NCBI RefSeq assembly: GCF_002240565.1
Contig: NZ_MZMO01000001.1
Span: 2,232,001-2,296,000, forward strand
Reading direction: 5' to 3'
DNA length: 64,000 nucleotides
Source: Clavibacter michiganensis subsp. insidiosus
GTDB lineage: Bacteria > Actinomycetota > Actinomycetes > Actinomycetales > Microbacteriaceae
The position numbers and the translations under genes were made by a program. Below, one piece after another: positions 54,709 to 62,749 of this stretch. The notes beneath the pieces were generated by a model. That model was not told the DNA's origin and did no database searches. It saw only the letters and a program-made list of their open reading frames with translations. Positions within the stretch are counted from its first letter, which is position 1, and every line of letters begins with the position of its first letter.

Positions 54709-55242
54709 ATGAACAAGATCGTCTCCGGTGCCGTCGGAATCGTCCTCCTCCTCGGCGGCGCCGGCAGCTTCGCGCTGTGGAACGCCAACGCCACCGTCGC
54801 GGCCTCCTCCGTCTCCTCCGGCACGCTGGCCCTGCAGGCCGACACCACGGGCGTCTGGAAGGACATCACCAACGGCGGCAGCAAGGTCATCGACCCCGCC
54901 ACGTACCGCATCGTCCCGGGCAACGTCCTCCAGTACACGAGCGCCCTCACGGTCACCGCGACCGGCGACTCGCTCGCCGCCGACCTCACGTACAACCCCC
55001 TCTCCATCACCGGCGACGCCGCGCTCAAGACGGCCGTCACCACCAAGCTCGACGTGACCTCGACCGACGCCAGCATCACCGCCGGCACCGCGGCCAACAC
55101 CTTCACGGTCAAGCCCTCGACGAACGCCTCGAAGGTCAACGTCGTCCTCACGGTCACGTTCCCCTCCACCGCGACCACGGGCCAGAACGGCACGCTCAGC
55201 TTCGACAAGCTGGCGTTCACGCTCACGCAGCGCGCGATCTAG
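54709..55242 (+). CDS. SipW-dependent secreted protein, probable major surface subunit (TasA/CalY-like)
   Basis: A 177-residue exported protein with an alternate-type signal peptide: basic start, hydrophobic GIVLLLGGAG and the SFALWNANA cleavage-region motif shared with the next two proteins. The mature part is Thr/Ala/Val-rich with no cysteine and alternating hydrophobicity typical of beta-sandwich fibre subunits. It is separated from the rest of the operon by a strong hairpin (55255-55287), which would favour higher expression of this gene. The similarity to Bacillus TasA is at the signal peptide and size level, not clear in the body. Confidence 0.7.
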   Translation: MNKIVSGAVGIVLLLGGAGSFALWNANATVAASSVSSGTLALQADTTGVWKDITNGGSKVIDPATYRIVPGNVLQYTSALTVTATGDSLAADLTYNPLSITGDAALKTAVTTKLDVTSTDASITAGTAANTFTVKPSTNASKVNVVLTVTFPSTATTGQNGTLSFDKLAFTLTQRAI

Positions 55243-55254
55243 CCCCACCGGCTC

Positions 55255-55287
55255 CCCTCCCCGCGGTGACGTCGCCCGCGGGGAGGG
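55255..55287 (+). terminator. Hairpin between first and later genes of the SipW locus
   Basis: A perfect 12-bp inverted repeat (55255-55266 and 55276-55287) with a 9-nt loop, 12 nt past the stop of the first gene. No T run; a partial terminator or stabilising hairpin. Confidence 0.65.
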
Positions 55288-55360
55288 AGCTCTCCCGTCT
55301 CCCCGACGGTCCGCACCGAACAACCAGCACCCGCACCACCCGCACAGGACGGAGGACGAC

Positions 55361-55954
55361 ATGGACACGGAGAAGCGCCCCGCGCACGGCCGTCGCTCCG
55401 CGCGCCCCGTCCCCGCCCGCAGCCGCCTCCGGGCCGCCTGGATGACCACCGGCCTCCTCACCGCCGTCGTCGTCGCCTCGCTCGCCGCGACCGGCGGCAG
55501 CTACGCCCTCTGGAACAGCACCGCCAGCGCCACCACCCCCGCCGTGTCGAGCGGCACGAGCGGCCTGGTCATCACCCAGCAGTCCGCGCTCGACGCGTCC
55601 CGGCTCCTCCCTGGCCAGGGCGTCCTCGGCACCTTCACCGCCACGAACACCGGCACGGTAGCCTTGGACATGGCCATATCCGCCCGAGGCGCCTCCTCGA
55701 ACACCGCCCTCCCAGGCCAGCTGTCGGTGCGCCTTGGATCGGTGGCCTCCACGGGCGCATGCGTCACCGGCGCCACGACCTTCTCCGGCCGCCCCGGCAC
55801 CCTCATCGCGAACAGCAGCTTCGCCCGCATCCAACCCGGCTCCTCCTCCATCGTGTGCGTCCAGGTCGTCCTCGACGCCGACGCCCCGCAGTCCGTGCAG
55901 GGCTCCACCTCCCAGCTCACCTTCACCGCGGTCGGAACCCAGGTCCAGCCGTGA
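55361..55954 (+). CDS. SipW-dependent secreted protein 2
   Basis: A 197-residue exported protein. A 25-residue basic N-terminus precedes a hydrophobic stretch (LLTAVVVASLAATGGSYALWNSTASAT), ending with the same ALW motif as its neighbours. The mature part (about 145 residues) has two Cys, CVTG near residue 131 and IVCVQV near 167, and looks beta-rich. Its stop overlaps the next start as GTGA. A minor filament component or anchor is possible. Confidence 0.68.
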   Translation: MDTEKRPAHGRRSARPVPARSRLRAAWMTTGLLTAVVVASLAATGGSYALWNSTASATTPAVSSGTSGLVITQQSALDASRLLPGQGVLGTFTATNTGTVALDMAISARGASSNTALPGQLSVRLGSVASTGACVTGATTFSGRPGTLIANSSFARIQPGSSSIVCVQVVLDADAPQSVQGSTSQLTFTAVGTQVQP

Positions 55955-56847
55955 CCCGCGCGCACCGCCCAAGCCCGCGCATCCGCGCCGCCCTCCTCGT
56001 AGGACTCACCGTCCTCCTCGTCGGCGCGGGCTCCACCGCGGGCCACGCCCTCTGGGCGTCCACCGCCACGACGAGCGCGAACGTCACCAGCGCCTCCGTC
56101 GCCGTCACCGAGACCGGCTTCGACACGCTCGCCGGCGAGCTCACGATGTCCACGACCGCGCGGACGACCTCCGTCGTCGTGACGAACACGGGGACCACCG
56201 CCGGCACCTGGCTAAGCGACATCACCACCGCGCCTCGCGGCACGGACGACCGGGCATTCGCGTCGAGCACCCTCGTCACCGCCTGGGCGTCCACGCAGGC
56301 CTGCACGCCGAACACGGCACCCGGGCGCGGGGCGACCACCGGCACGTGGGCGAACCCGCCCGCCATCAGCGGCACGCTCCAGCCGGGCGCATCGGCCACG
56401 TGGTGCGTCCGCACCGTGGCGAACCCGTCGCAGGCCAACGCCGCGCGCATCGACGCGACGCTCACCACCGTCCTCGGCCAGGGATCCTGGACCGGCCGCG
56501 ACAGCGGGCGCGCCGTGCAGACGGCCCCGGACAACCCCGTCACCGGGCTGAGCTGCGCCCGCACGTGGGGCGACCGCGCCGTCGTCATCGGCTGGGACAC
56601 CGGGACGGCTCCGCTGAGCGAGTCGTACGGCATCAACGTCGGCGGCACCCGCATCGCGACCGTCTCCGGCTCGACCGGCCAGGCCACCATCTCCGCGTCG
56701 CAGGTGCCCTCCGCCAGCCTGGGCGGCAGCGAGGTCGCCGTGACCGTGGACCTCCTCCGCGGCGACGGCAGCGTCGTCCGGCCGGTCGGCTCGGGCACCG
56801 TCACCGGCTACTCGCTCTTCTTCCTCCGCAGCGTGACCTGCGCCTGA
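55951..56847 (+). CDS. SipW-dependent secreted protein 3
   Basis: A 298-residue exported protein. The signal peptide ends in GSTAGHALWASTATTS, again with ALW. The mature domain (about 260 residues) contains four Cys in CTPNT, WCVRT, SCARTW and VTCA, the last at the very C-terminus. Two beta-rich halves seem likely. GTG 55951 is coupled to the previous gene. Larger than the other two, it may be a tip, anchor or assembly protein. Confidence 0.68.
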   Translation: MTRAHRPSPRIRAALLVGLTVLLVGAGSTAGHALWASTATTSANVTSASVAVTETGFDTLAGELTMSTTARTTSVVVTNTGTTAGTWLSDITTAPRGTDDRAFASSTLVTAWASTQACTPNTAPGRGATTGTWANPPAISGTLQPGASATWCVRTVANPSQANAARIDATLTTVLGQGSWTGRDSGRAVQTAPDNPVTGLSCARTWGDRAVVIGWDTGTAPLSESYGINVGGTRIATVSGSTGQATISASQVPSASLGGSEVAVTVDLLRGDGSVVRPVGSGTVTGYSLFFLRSVTCA

Positions 56848-56871
56848 CCCACCCGAACCGACCCGGACGAC

Positions 56872-57693
56872 ATGCTCATGGCACCCCTCCCGCTCCCGCT
56901 CCCCCGGCGTCGGCGCGCCGGCCGGCACGACGGCGGCGGCGGACGGCCCGCCGACGACCTGGCCCCCGTCGAGCTCGAGACCAAGACGACCGCCCCCGGC
57001 GCGATCCGCCAGATCCTCCGCACGCTCGGCGTGGGCCTCAGCGTCGGGATCCTGCTGCTCGTCATCGGGCTGGCGGGCGTCCTGCTCGTGGTGCCGAAGG
57101 TCACGGGATCCGTCCCGCTCACGATCCTCACGCAGTCGATGGAGCCGACGCTCCCGCCCGGCACCCTCATCGTCGTGCGGCCGGTGGACACCGACACCCT
57201 GCAGATCGGCGACGTCGCGACCTACCAGATCCGTTCCGGCGACCCGGCGGTCATCACGCACCGCATCCTCGCGATCGCCTCCGAGTCGGACGGCACGCGC
57301 ACCTTCACCTTCAAGGGCGACAACAACGCGGAGCCCGACTCGAAGCCCGTCACGGCGGCGCAGATCCAGGGCGAGGTCTGGTACTCGGTGCCGCTCGTCG
57401 GCTGGGCGAACCAGGCGGCGAACGGGCAGGCCCGCAGCTGGATCATCCCCTCCATCGCGGTCGCGCTCCTCGCCTACGCGGTGGTCACGATCGTCCACGG
57501 GGCGATCCAGACCCGTCGCCGGCGCCGGGAGTCCGCGGCCGAGGACGTCGCGGCCGACGCCGACCGCGTGCACGCGGACGCGGTGTCCGCCGACGTCGCG
57601 GACGCCGCACGGGCGGATCCGACGCACCCCGGGATCGGCGCCGCCTCCTCCCGCGCCCGTCGCGGCGGCGGTCGCGGCCGCCACAGCGCCTAG
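56872..57693 (+). CDS. Signal peptidase I, SipW (ER) type
   Basis: A 273-residue membrane protease. Residues 1-45 form a basic/acidic cytoplasmic tail, with a membrane segment near 52-74. The catalytic Ser is in TILTQSMEPTLPPGT (Ser89). The base position is a His in VITHRIL (His130) rather than the Lys of bacterial-type signal peptidases, which defines the SipW/ER class. The conserved GDNN is at 149-152, a second membrane segment near 195-215, and a long charged tail follows. It most likely cleaves the three preceding proteins. Confidence 0.9.
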   Translation: MLMAPLPLPLPRRRRAGRHDGGGGRPADDLAPVELETKTTAPGAIRQILRTLGVGLSVGILLLVIGLAGVLLVVPKVTGSVPLTILTQSMEPTLPPGTLIVVRPVDTDTLQIGDVATYQIRSGDPAVITHRILAIASESDGTRTFTFKGDNNAEPDSKPVTAAQIQGEVWYSVPLVGWANQAANGQARSWIIPSIAVALLAYAVVTIVHGAIQTRRRRRESAAEDVAADADRVHADAVSADVADAARADPTHPGIGAASSRARRGGGRGRHSA

Positions 57694-57702
57694 GAGACGG
57701 AC

Positions 57703-57737
57703 GGCCCGGCCGCTCCCCGCGAGGGAGCGGCCAGGCC
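57703..57737. terminator. Bidirectional terminator between the SipW and sugar-transport operons
   Basis: A 10-bp inverted repeat (57708-57717 and 57723-57732, loop 5 nt), extended by GGCC/GGCC at 57703-57706 and 57734-57737. It lies between convergent genes ending at 57693 and 57759. Confidence 0.75.
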
Positions 57738-57758
57738 GCGGGTCGTGCGCGTCGCGGG

Positions 57759-58967
57759 TCAGCGCCCGGAGCGGCGCTTGCTGTACACGTCGAAGGCGAC
57801 CGCGAGGAGCAGCACCAGGCCCTTGATGACCTGCTGCCACGCCGCGTCGACCGAGAGGATCGACAGGCCCTGGTTGAGCACGCCCATCACGAGGCCGCCG
57901 ATGACCGCGCCGACGACCGTGCCCACGCCGCCCTGCACGGCCGCGCCGCCGATGAACACCGCCGCGATCGCGTCGAGCTCGAAGCTCTGGCCGGCCGAGG
58001 CCACCGCGGATCCCGCGCGCGCCGTGCTGACGACGCCCGCGAGCCCGGCGAGCAGGCCCATGTTCACGAAGATGAAGAAGTTGACCCAGCGGGTCTTGAC
58101 GCCCGACATCATCGCGGCGAACAGGTTGCCGCCCATCGCGTACACGTGCCGGCCGAAGACCGTGCGCGTGAGGAGGAACGAGTAGAGCAGCACGAGCGTC
58201 GCCAGGATGATCAGGATGATCGGCGTCCCGCGGTTGTACGCCAGCAGGTAGCAGAGGTACATGATCGCGAAGACGGCGATGGCGGTGCGGATCCAGAACG
58301 AGATCGCCCGCTCGCGCGGCAGCTCGAGCTTGCGGAGCGTCGCGCGGGTGCGCAGCTGCTGCACGACGAGCGCGACCGACACGAGCGCGCCGATCCCGAG
58401 CGTGAGGAGGTCGGGCGCGCCCGTGGTCGGCAGGTTGCCCGATCCGATGGAGTTGAACTCGGCCGGGAGCCCCGAGATCGTGCCGCCCGTGAGGAGCACG
58501 AGCGCGACGCCGCGGAAGACGAGCATGCCCGCGAGCGTGACGATGAACGCCGGGATCCCGACGAACGCCACCCAGAAGCCCTGCCACGCCCCGATGAGCG
58601 CGCCGACCACGAGCGACAGCACGACCGCGGTCCCCCACGGCAGCCCCCACTCGTTCATGCTGAGCGCGGCCACGGCACCGACCGTCGCGACGACCGAGCC
58701 CACCGACAGGTCGATGTGGCCCGCGATGATCACGATGACCATGCCCATCGCGAGGATCAGCACGTACGCGTTCTGCTGGATGAGGTTCGCGACGTTGCCC
58801 GGGTAGAGCAGCCGCCCCTCGGTGAGGACCTGGAACAGCAGGATGATCACGGCCAGCGCCGCGAGGATCCCGTACTGGCGGAGGTCGATCCGGCGGCGCG
58901 GGCGCTTCTTGATCCCGTCCGGCGTGGGCACGTTCGGCGCGGTGGCCTGCTCGGGCATGACGGTCAC
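57759..58967 (-). CDS. Sugar ABC transporter permease (XylH/MmsB/GguB type)
   Basis: A 402-residue permease with about ten membrane segments. Family motifs are [18 protein letters not shown] near residue 80, [24 protein letters not shown] near 130, [10 protein letters not shown] near 275 and [23 protein letters not shown] near 320. GTG 58967 overlaps the ATPase stop as GTGA and follows AGGAG. It forms the transport channel for pentoses or multiple sugars, by comparison with XylH and MmsB. Confidence 0.92.
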   Translation of the reverse strand: MTVMPEQATAPNVPTPDGIKKRPRRRIDLRQYGILAALAVIILLFQVLTEGRLLYPGNVANLIQQNAYVLILAMGMVIVIIAGHIDLSVGSVVATVGAVAALSMNEWGLPWGTAVVLSLVVGALIGAWQGFWVAFVGIPAFIVTLAGMLVFRGVALVLLTGGTISGLPAEFNSIGSGNLPTTGAPDLLTLGIGALVSVALVVQQLRTRATLRKLELPRERAISFWIRTAIAVFAIMYLCYLLAYNRGTPIILIILATLVLLYSFLLTRTVFGRHVYAMGGNLFAAMMSGVKTRWVNFFIFVNMGLLAGLAGVVSTARAGSAVASAGQSFELDAIAAVFIGGAAVQGGVGTVVGAVIGGLVMGVLNQGLSILSVDAAWQQVIKGLVLLLAVAFDVYSKRRSGR

Positions 58968-60508
58968 TGGTCGACTCCTGACTTCCGGCTGGCGGTCATG
59001 TGCCGCATCAGCTCCTCCTGTGTGGCGTCGGCCCGGGAGACCTCGGCGGTGAGCCGCCCCTCGGCGATCGTGTAGATCCGGTCCGAGAGGCCGATGAGCT
59101 CGGGCAGCTCGGAGGAGATGACGATGACCGCCTTCCCCTCGGCCGCGAGCTGGTTGATGATGCTGTAGATCTCGTACTTCGCCCCGACGTCGATGCCGCG
59201 GGTGGGCTCGTCGAGGATGAGGACGTCGGGACCCGAGTAGATCCACTTGCTGAGGACGACCTTCTGCTGGTTGCCGCCGGACAGCTTGCCGACCACCCCC
59301 GCGACGTCGGGCGTCTTGATGTTCATCTTCTTGCGGTAGTCGTCGGCGACCGCGTACTCGCGGTGCCGGTCGATCACGCCGAGCTTGACGAGCTTGGAGA
59401 GCGCGGCGGCCGAGACGTTCACCGTGATGCTGCCGATGAGGTTGAGCCCGTAGCGCTTCCGGTCCTCCGTCGCGTAGGCGATGCCGTTCTTGATGGCCTC
59501 GCTCACGGTGCGGGTGCGGATCTCCGTGCCGTCCTTGAAGATCCGGCCGGTGATCCCGGTGCCGTACGAACGCCCGAAGATGCTCATCGCGAGCTCCGTG
59601 CGACCCGCGCCCATGAGTCCGGCGAACCCGACGACCTCGCCCGCGCGGACGTGGAACGACGCGTTGTCCACGACGACGCGGTTCACGTCGACCGGGTGGT
59701 GCACCGTCCAGCCCTCGACGCGCAGCTTCTCCTCGCCGATGTGCGGATCGCGCGGCGGGAACTGCGCGTCGAGCGGGCGGCCGACCATGGCGCGGATGAT
59801 GCGCGTCTCGATCTCGTCCGAGTCGGTGACGGGGAACGTCTCGATGGTCCTGCCGTCGCGGATGACCGTGACGTCGTCCGCGATGGCCCGGATCTCGTTG
59901 AGCTTGTGGCTGATGATGATGCTCGTGATGCCGTCGTCGCGCAGCAGGCGGATGAGGCCGAGCAGGTGCGCCGAGTCGTCGTCGTTGAGCGCGGCGGTCG
60001 GCTCGTCGAGGATCAGGAGCTTCACCTCCTTGGACAGCGCCTTCGCGATCTCCACGAGCTGCTGCTTGCCCACGCCGAGCTCGAGCACGCGCGTCGCCGG
60101 GTTCTCGTCGAGCCCCACGCGCTTGAGGAGCTTGACGGCCTCGAGGTTCGTCCTGTTCCAGTCGATGACGCCGCCGCGCGACATCTCGTTGCCGAGGAAG
60201 ATGTTCTCCGCGATGGAGAGGTAGGGGCTGAGCGCGAGCTCCTGGTGGATGATGACCACCCCGTCGCGCTCGCTGTCGTTGATGGATCCGTAGTGGACCT
60301 CGCGGCCGTCGAGCGTGATGGTGCCCTCGTACGAGCCGTGCGGGTACACGCCGCTGAGCACCTTCATCAGCGTCGACTTGCCCGCGCCGTTCTCGCCGCA
60401 GATGGCGTGCACCTCGCCGCGGCGGACGGTCACGTCCACGCCGTCGAGGGCGCGCACGCCGGTGAACTCCTTGACGATGCCGGTCATCTGCAGGATGACG
60501 TCGTCCAT
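58964..60508 (-). CDS. Sugar ABC transporter ATPase, tandem domains (XylG/MmsA/GguA type)
   Basis: A 514-residue duplicated ATPase. The first half has Walker [11 protein letters not shown], signature [15 protein letters not shown] and Walker [12 protein letters not shown]. The second half has the degenerate Walker A region [10 protein letters not shown] typical of this class, signature [14 protein letters not shown] and Walker [18 protein letters not shown] 60508 follows AGGAGC. The gene is the middle one of binding protein-ATPase-permease. Confidence 0.94.
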   Translation of the reverse strand: MDDVILQMTGIVKEFTGVRALDGVDVTVRRGEVHAICGENGAGKSTLMKVLSGVYPHGSYEGTITLDGREVHYGSINDSERDGVVIIHQELALSPYLSIAENIFLGNEMSRGGVIDWNRTNLEAVKLLKRVGLDENPATRVLELGVGKQQLVEIAKALSKEVKLLILDEPTAALNDDDSAHLLGLIRLLRDDGITSIIISHKLNEIRAIADDVTVIRDGRTIETFPVTDSDEIETRIIRAMVGRPLDAQFPPRDPHIGEEKLRVEGWTVHHPVDVNRVVVDNASFHVRAGEVVGFAGLMGAGRTELAMSIFGRSYGTGITGRIFKDGTEIRTRTVSEAIKNGIAYATEDRKRYGLNLIGSITVNVSAAALSKLVKLGVIDRHREYAVADDYRKKMNIKTPDVAGVVGKLSGGNQQKVVLSKWIYSGPDVLILDEPTRGIDVGAKYEIYSIINQLAAEGKAVIVISSELPELIGLSDRIYTIAEGRLTAEVSRADATQEELMRHMTASRKSGVDQ

Positions 60509-60578
60509 TGCTGCTCCTGGTTCCCGTTCGGGTCGGCAGCGCGCGCCGGGTCGGCGCGCGCCGGGTGGAGACGGATGC

Positions 60579-60623
60579 GCGGCCGACGGGCGCCCGGCGT
60601 GGTGCCGGGCGCCCGTCGGCCGC
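60579..60623 (-). other. Intercistronic hairpin between sugar-binding protein and ATPase genes
   Basis: A perfect 20-bp inverted repeat (60579-60598 and 60604-60623) with a 5-nt loop, directly after the binding-protein stop (60632). It would stabilise the upstream message or attenuate read-through, giving more binding protein than transporter. Confidence 0.8.
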
Positions 60624-60631
60624 GAGTCGGG

Positions 60632-61774
60632 CTACAGGCCGACGTCGGAGGCCTTGAGGAAGCCGGAGTCGACGAGCGTCTTCTGCACGTCGTCCTTCAC
60701 GACCACCTGCGGGTCGAGCAGGAACGACGGGACGACCTTGTTGCCGTTGTCGTACGACTTGGTGTCGTTGACGGTGACCTCGTCGCCCGCGACGATCTCG
60801 CCGATCATCTTCTGGACCTGGTCGCCGAGCGCCCGGGTGTCCTTCCAGACGGTCATGGACTGCTTGTCCTCGAGGATCGCCTGCACGTTCGCCTTGTCGG
60901 CGTCCTGGCCGGTGATGACGGGCCAGTCGGCGCCGGGCGCGTAGCCGGCGCTCGCGAGCGACGCCTCGATGCCGAGCGCGAGGCTGTCGTTGGGCGAGAG
61001 CACGACCTGGACCTTCTGGCCGCCCGTGTAGAACGACTGCAGGCGGTTGTCCATCTCGGCCTGCGCGTCGTCGGATCCCCAGCCGAGGATGCCGATGGCC
61101 TGCCAGTCGGCGCTCGTGGCGGGCGACTTGCCCGAGGGCACGGTCAGCTTGCCGCTCTCGATGTATGGCTGGAGGACGTCCCACGCGCCGCCGAAGAAGA
61201 AGCCGGCGTTGTTGTCGTCGGGGCTGCCGGCGAAGGGCTCGAGCGTGAAGGGCCCGGCCGCGTTGTCGAGGTCGAGCGTGTCGCGGATGAACTCGCCCTG
61301 CAGCGTGCCGACCTTGTAGTTGTCGAAGGTGGCGTAGTAGTCGACGGCGTCCGTGCCGTTGATGAGGCGGTCGTAGGCGATGACCGTGACGCCCTGGCTC
61401 TTCGCGTCCTCGAGGGCCGGGCCCAGCGTCTTGCCGTCGACGGCCGCGACCACGAGGATCTTGGCGCCGCCCGCGACCTGGTTCTGGATCTGGCTGATCT
61501 GGGCGTCGGTCTTGTTGTCGGCGTACTGGAGGTCGACGGTGCAGTCGTCGCCCTCGAGCTTGGTCTTCAGGCCCTCGCCGTCGTTGATCCAGCGCTCGAG
61601 GCTGCGGGTCGGCATCGAGATGCCGACGTTGCACTCGGTGCCCGAGGCGTCGCCGCCGCCGTCGCCGGAGCCGGTGGTGGTGGCGCCCTGCGGCGCGCAC
61701 GCGGTCATGCCGACGGCGACGCCGGCGAGGAGGAGGAGGGAGCTGATCTGTCGTGCGTGTCGTCCGGATGCCAT
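60632..61774 (-). CDS. Sugar ABC transporter substrate-binding lipoprotein (ChvE/XylF type)
   Basis: A 380-residue binding protein with signal peptide and lipobox VGMTACAP (Cys near 22), then a ChvE/MmsE-like fold: CNVGISMPTRSLERWINDG, DLQYADNKTDAQISQIQNQVAGGAKILVV, VIAYDRLI and VLSPNDSLALGIEASLA. It binds monosaccharides such as xylose, glucose or arabinose; the exact ligand is not resolvable. ATG 61774 follows GAGAGGA. First gene of the operon. Confidence 0.92.
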   Translation of the reverse strand: MASGRHARQISSLLLLAGVAVGMTACAPQGATTTGSGDGGGDASGTECNVGISMPTRSLERWINDGEGLKTKLEGDDCTVDLQYADNKTDAQISQIQNQVAGGAKILVVAAVDGKTLGPALEDAKSQGVTVIAYDRLINGTDAVDYYATFDNYKVGTLQGEFIRDTLDLDNAAGPFTLEPFAGSPDDNNAGFFFGGAWDVLQPYIESGKLTVPSGKSPATSADWQAIGILGWGSDDAQAEMDNRLQSFYTGGQKVQVVLSPNDSLALGIEASLASAGYAPGADWPVITGQDADKANVQAILEDKQSMTVWKDTRALGDQVQKMIGEIVAGDEVTVNDTKSYDNGNKVVPSFLLDPQVVVKDDVQKTLVDSGFLKASDVGL

Positions 61775-62074
61775 GGCGGCGGGTCCTCTCGGGTGGCCCC
61801 TCCGGGTCGTGCAGGGCACCGGGCGGTCGCGTCCTCGCGAGGGCCCGCTGCGCCGACGCGTCCTCGGGTCGGGTGCTGGTGCGGTGAGTGCTGGTGGTGG
61901 TGCGGGTGCGGTGCGGGGCGACGCCTGGCGGAGCGGCCTGTTCGCGGCGGTCCGTGCGTTTGTCGTCGATCAGAACATATCCATTTCCGCAGCCGTGGAC
62001 ACGGCATCCGGCAGACGTTATCCAAGCGTTACCGCCGCTGCCCCGCGGACGGGGGCGGGCCGTCGGGAGGCGGG
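61775..62074 (-). promoter_or_regulatory. Control region of the sugar transport operon
   Basis: The 300-bp gap holds no supportable gene. On the minus strand a likely -10 TATGTT (near 61975-61980) and TAACG direct repeats spaced 11 bp (near 62015-62035) precede a long leader. The stretch 61958-61982 resembles the start region of xylB (2069-2089), suggesting a shared regulator. Confidence 0.4.
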
Positions 62075-62749
62075 TCAGCCGCGCGGGGGGCGAGCGGCGG
62101 GCGGCAGCAGGCCGAGCTCCATCGCGAGCGTGACCGCGCGGGTCCGGTCGCCGACGCCGAGCTTCTCGAAGACGTGCAGCAGGTGCGTCTTCACGGTCGC
62201 GGGGGTCACGTGCAGCTCGAGGGCGATGCGGGCGTTGGTGCGGCCGGCGGCCACGAGCGCGAGCACCTCGGTCTCGCGCGGACTGAGGGTCGGCGTGGGG
62301 ACGACGGGCTCGGGGGCGGGGCGCGCCACCTGACGGACCAGCGCCGCGGCGATCGCAGGCGCGAGCGCGACCTCGCCGCGGGCCACCGCGCGGACGCCGG
62401 CGAGGATCTCCTCCTCGGGCGCCGCCTTCAACAGGTAGCCGCTCGCCCCCGCCTCGATGGCGGTGAGGATGCTCGCGTCGGTCTCGTAGGTCGTGAGGAC
62501 GAGGACGCGCACGTCGGGCGCCTCCTCGCGGATGCGCGCGGTCGCGCCGACGCCGTCGAGCCCGGGCATGCGGAGGTCCATGAGGACGACGTCGGGCCGC
62601 TCCGCGCGGGCGAGCGCGACCGCCGCATCGCCGTCGGGCGCCTGCCCCACGACGTCGATGTCGACGGCGGAGGCGAGGAGCGCGGCGAGGCCGGCGCGGA
62701 CGACGGGGTGGCCGTCGACGACGACGACGCGGACGGGTGCCGGCGGCAT
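62075..62749 (-). CDS. NarL/LuxR-type response regulator
   Basis: A 224-residue regulator. The receiver domain has DVVLMDLRMPGLDG (phospho-acceptor Asp near residue 54) and YLLKAA (Lys near 105). The C-terminal LuxR helix-turn-helix is LSPRETEVLALVAAGRTNARIA with ATVKTHLLHVFEKLGV. ATG 62749 follows the kinase gene on the same strand; the kinase frame stays open across it. Target genes are unknown; the divergent-side sugar operon is a candidate. Confidence 0.93.
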   Translation of the reverse strand: MPPAPVRVVVVDGHPVVRAGLAALLASAVDIDVVGQAPDGDAAVALARAERPDVVLMDLRMPGLDGVGATARIREEAPDVRVLVLTTYETDASILTAIEAGASGYLLKAAPEEEILAGVRAVARGEVALAPAIAAALVRQVARPAPEPVVPTPTLSPRETEVLALVAAGRTNARIALELHVTPATVKTHLLHVFEKLGVGDRTRAVTLAMELGLLPPAARPPRG

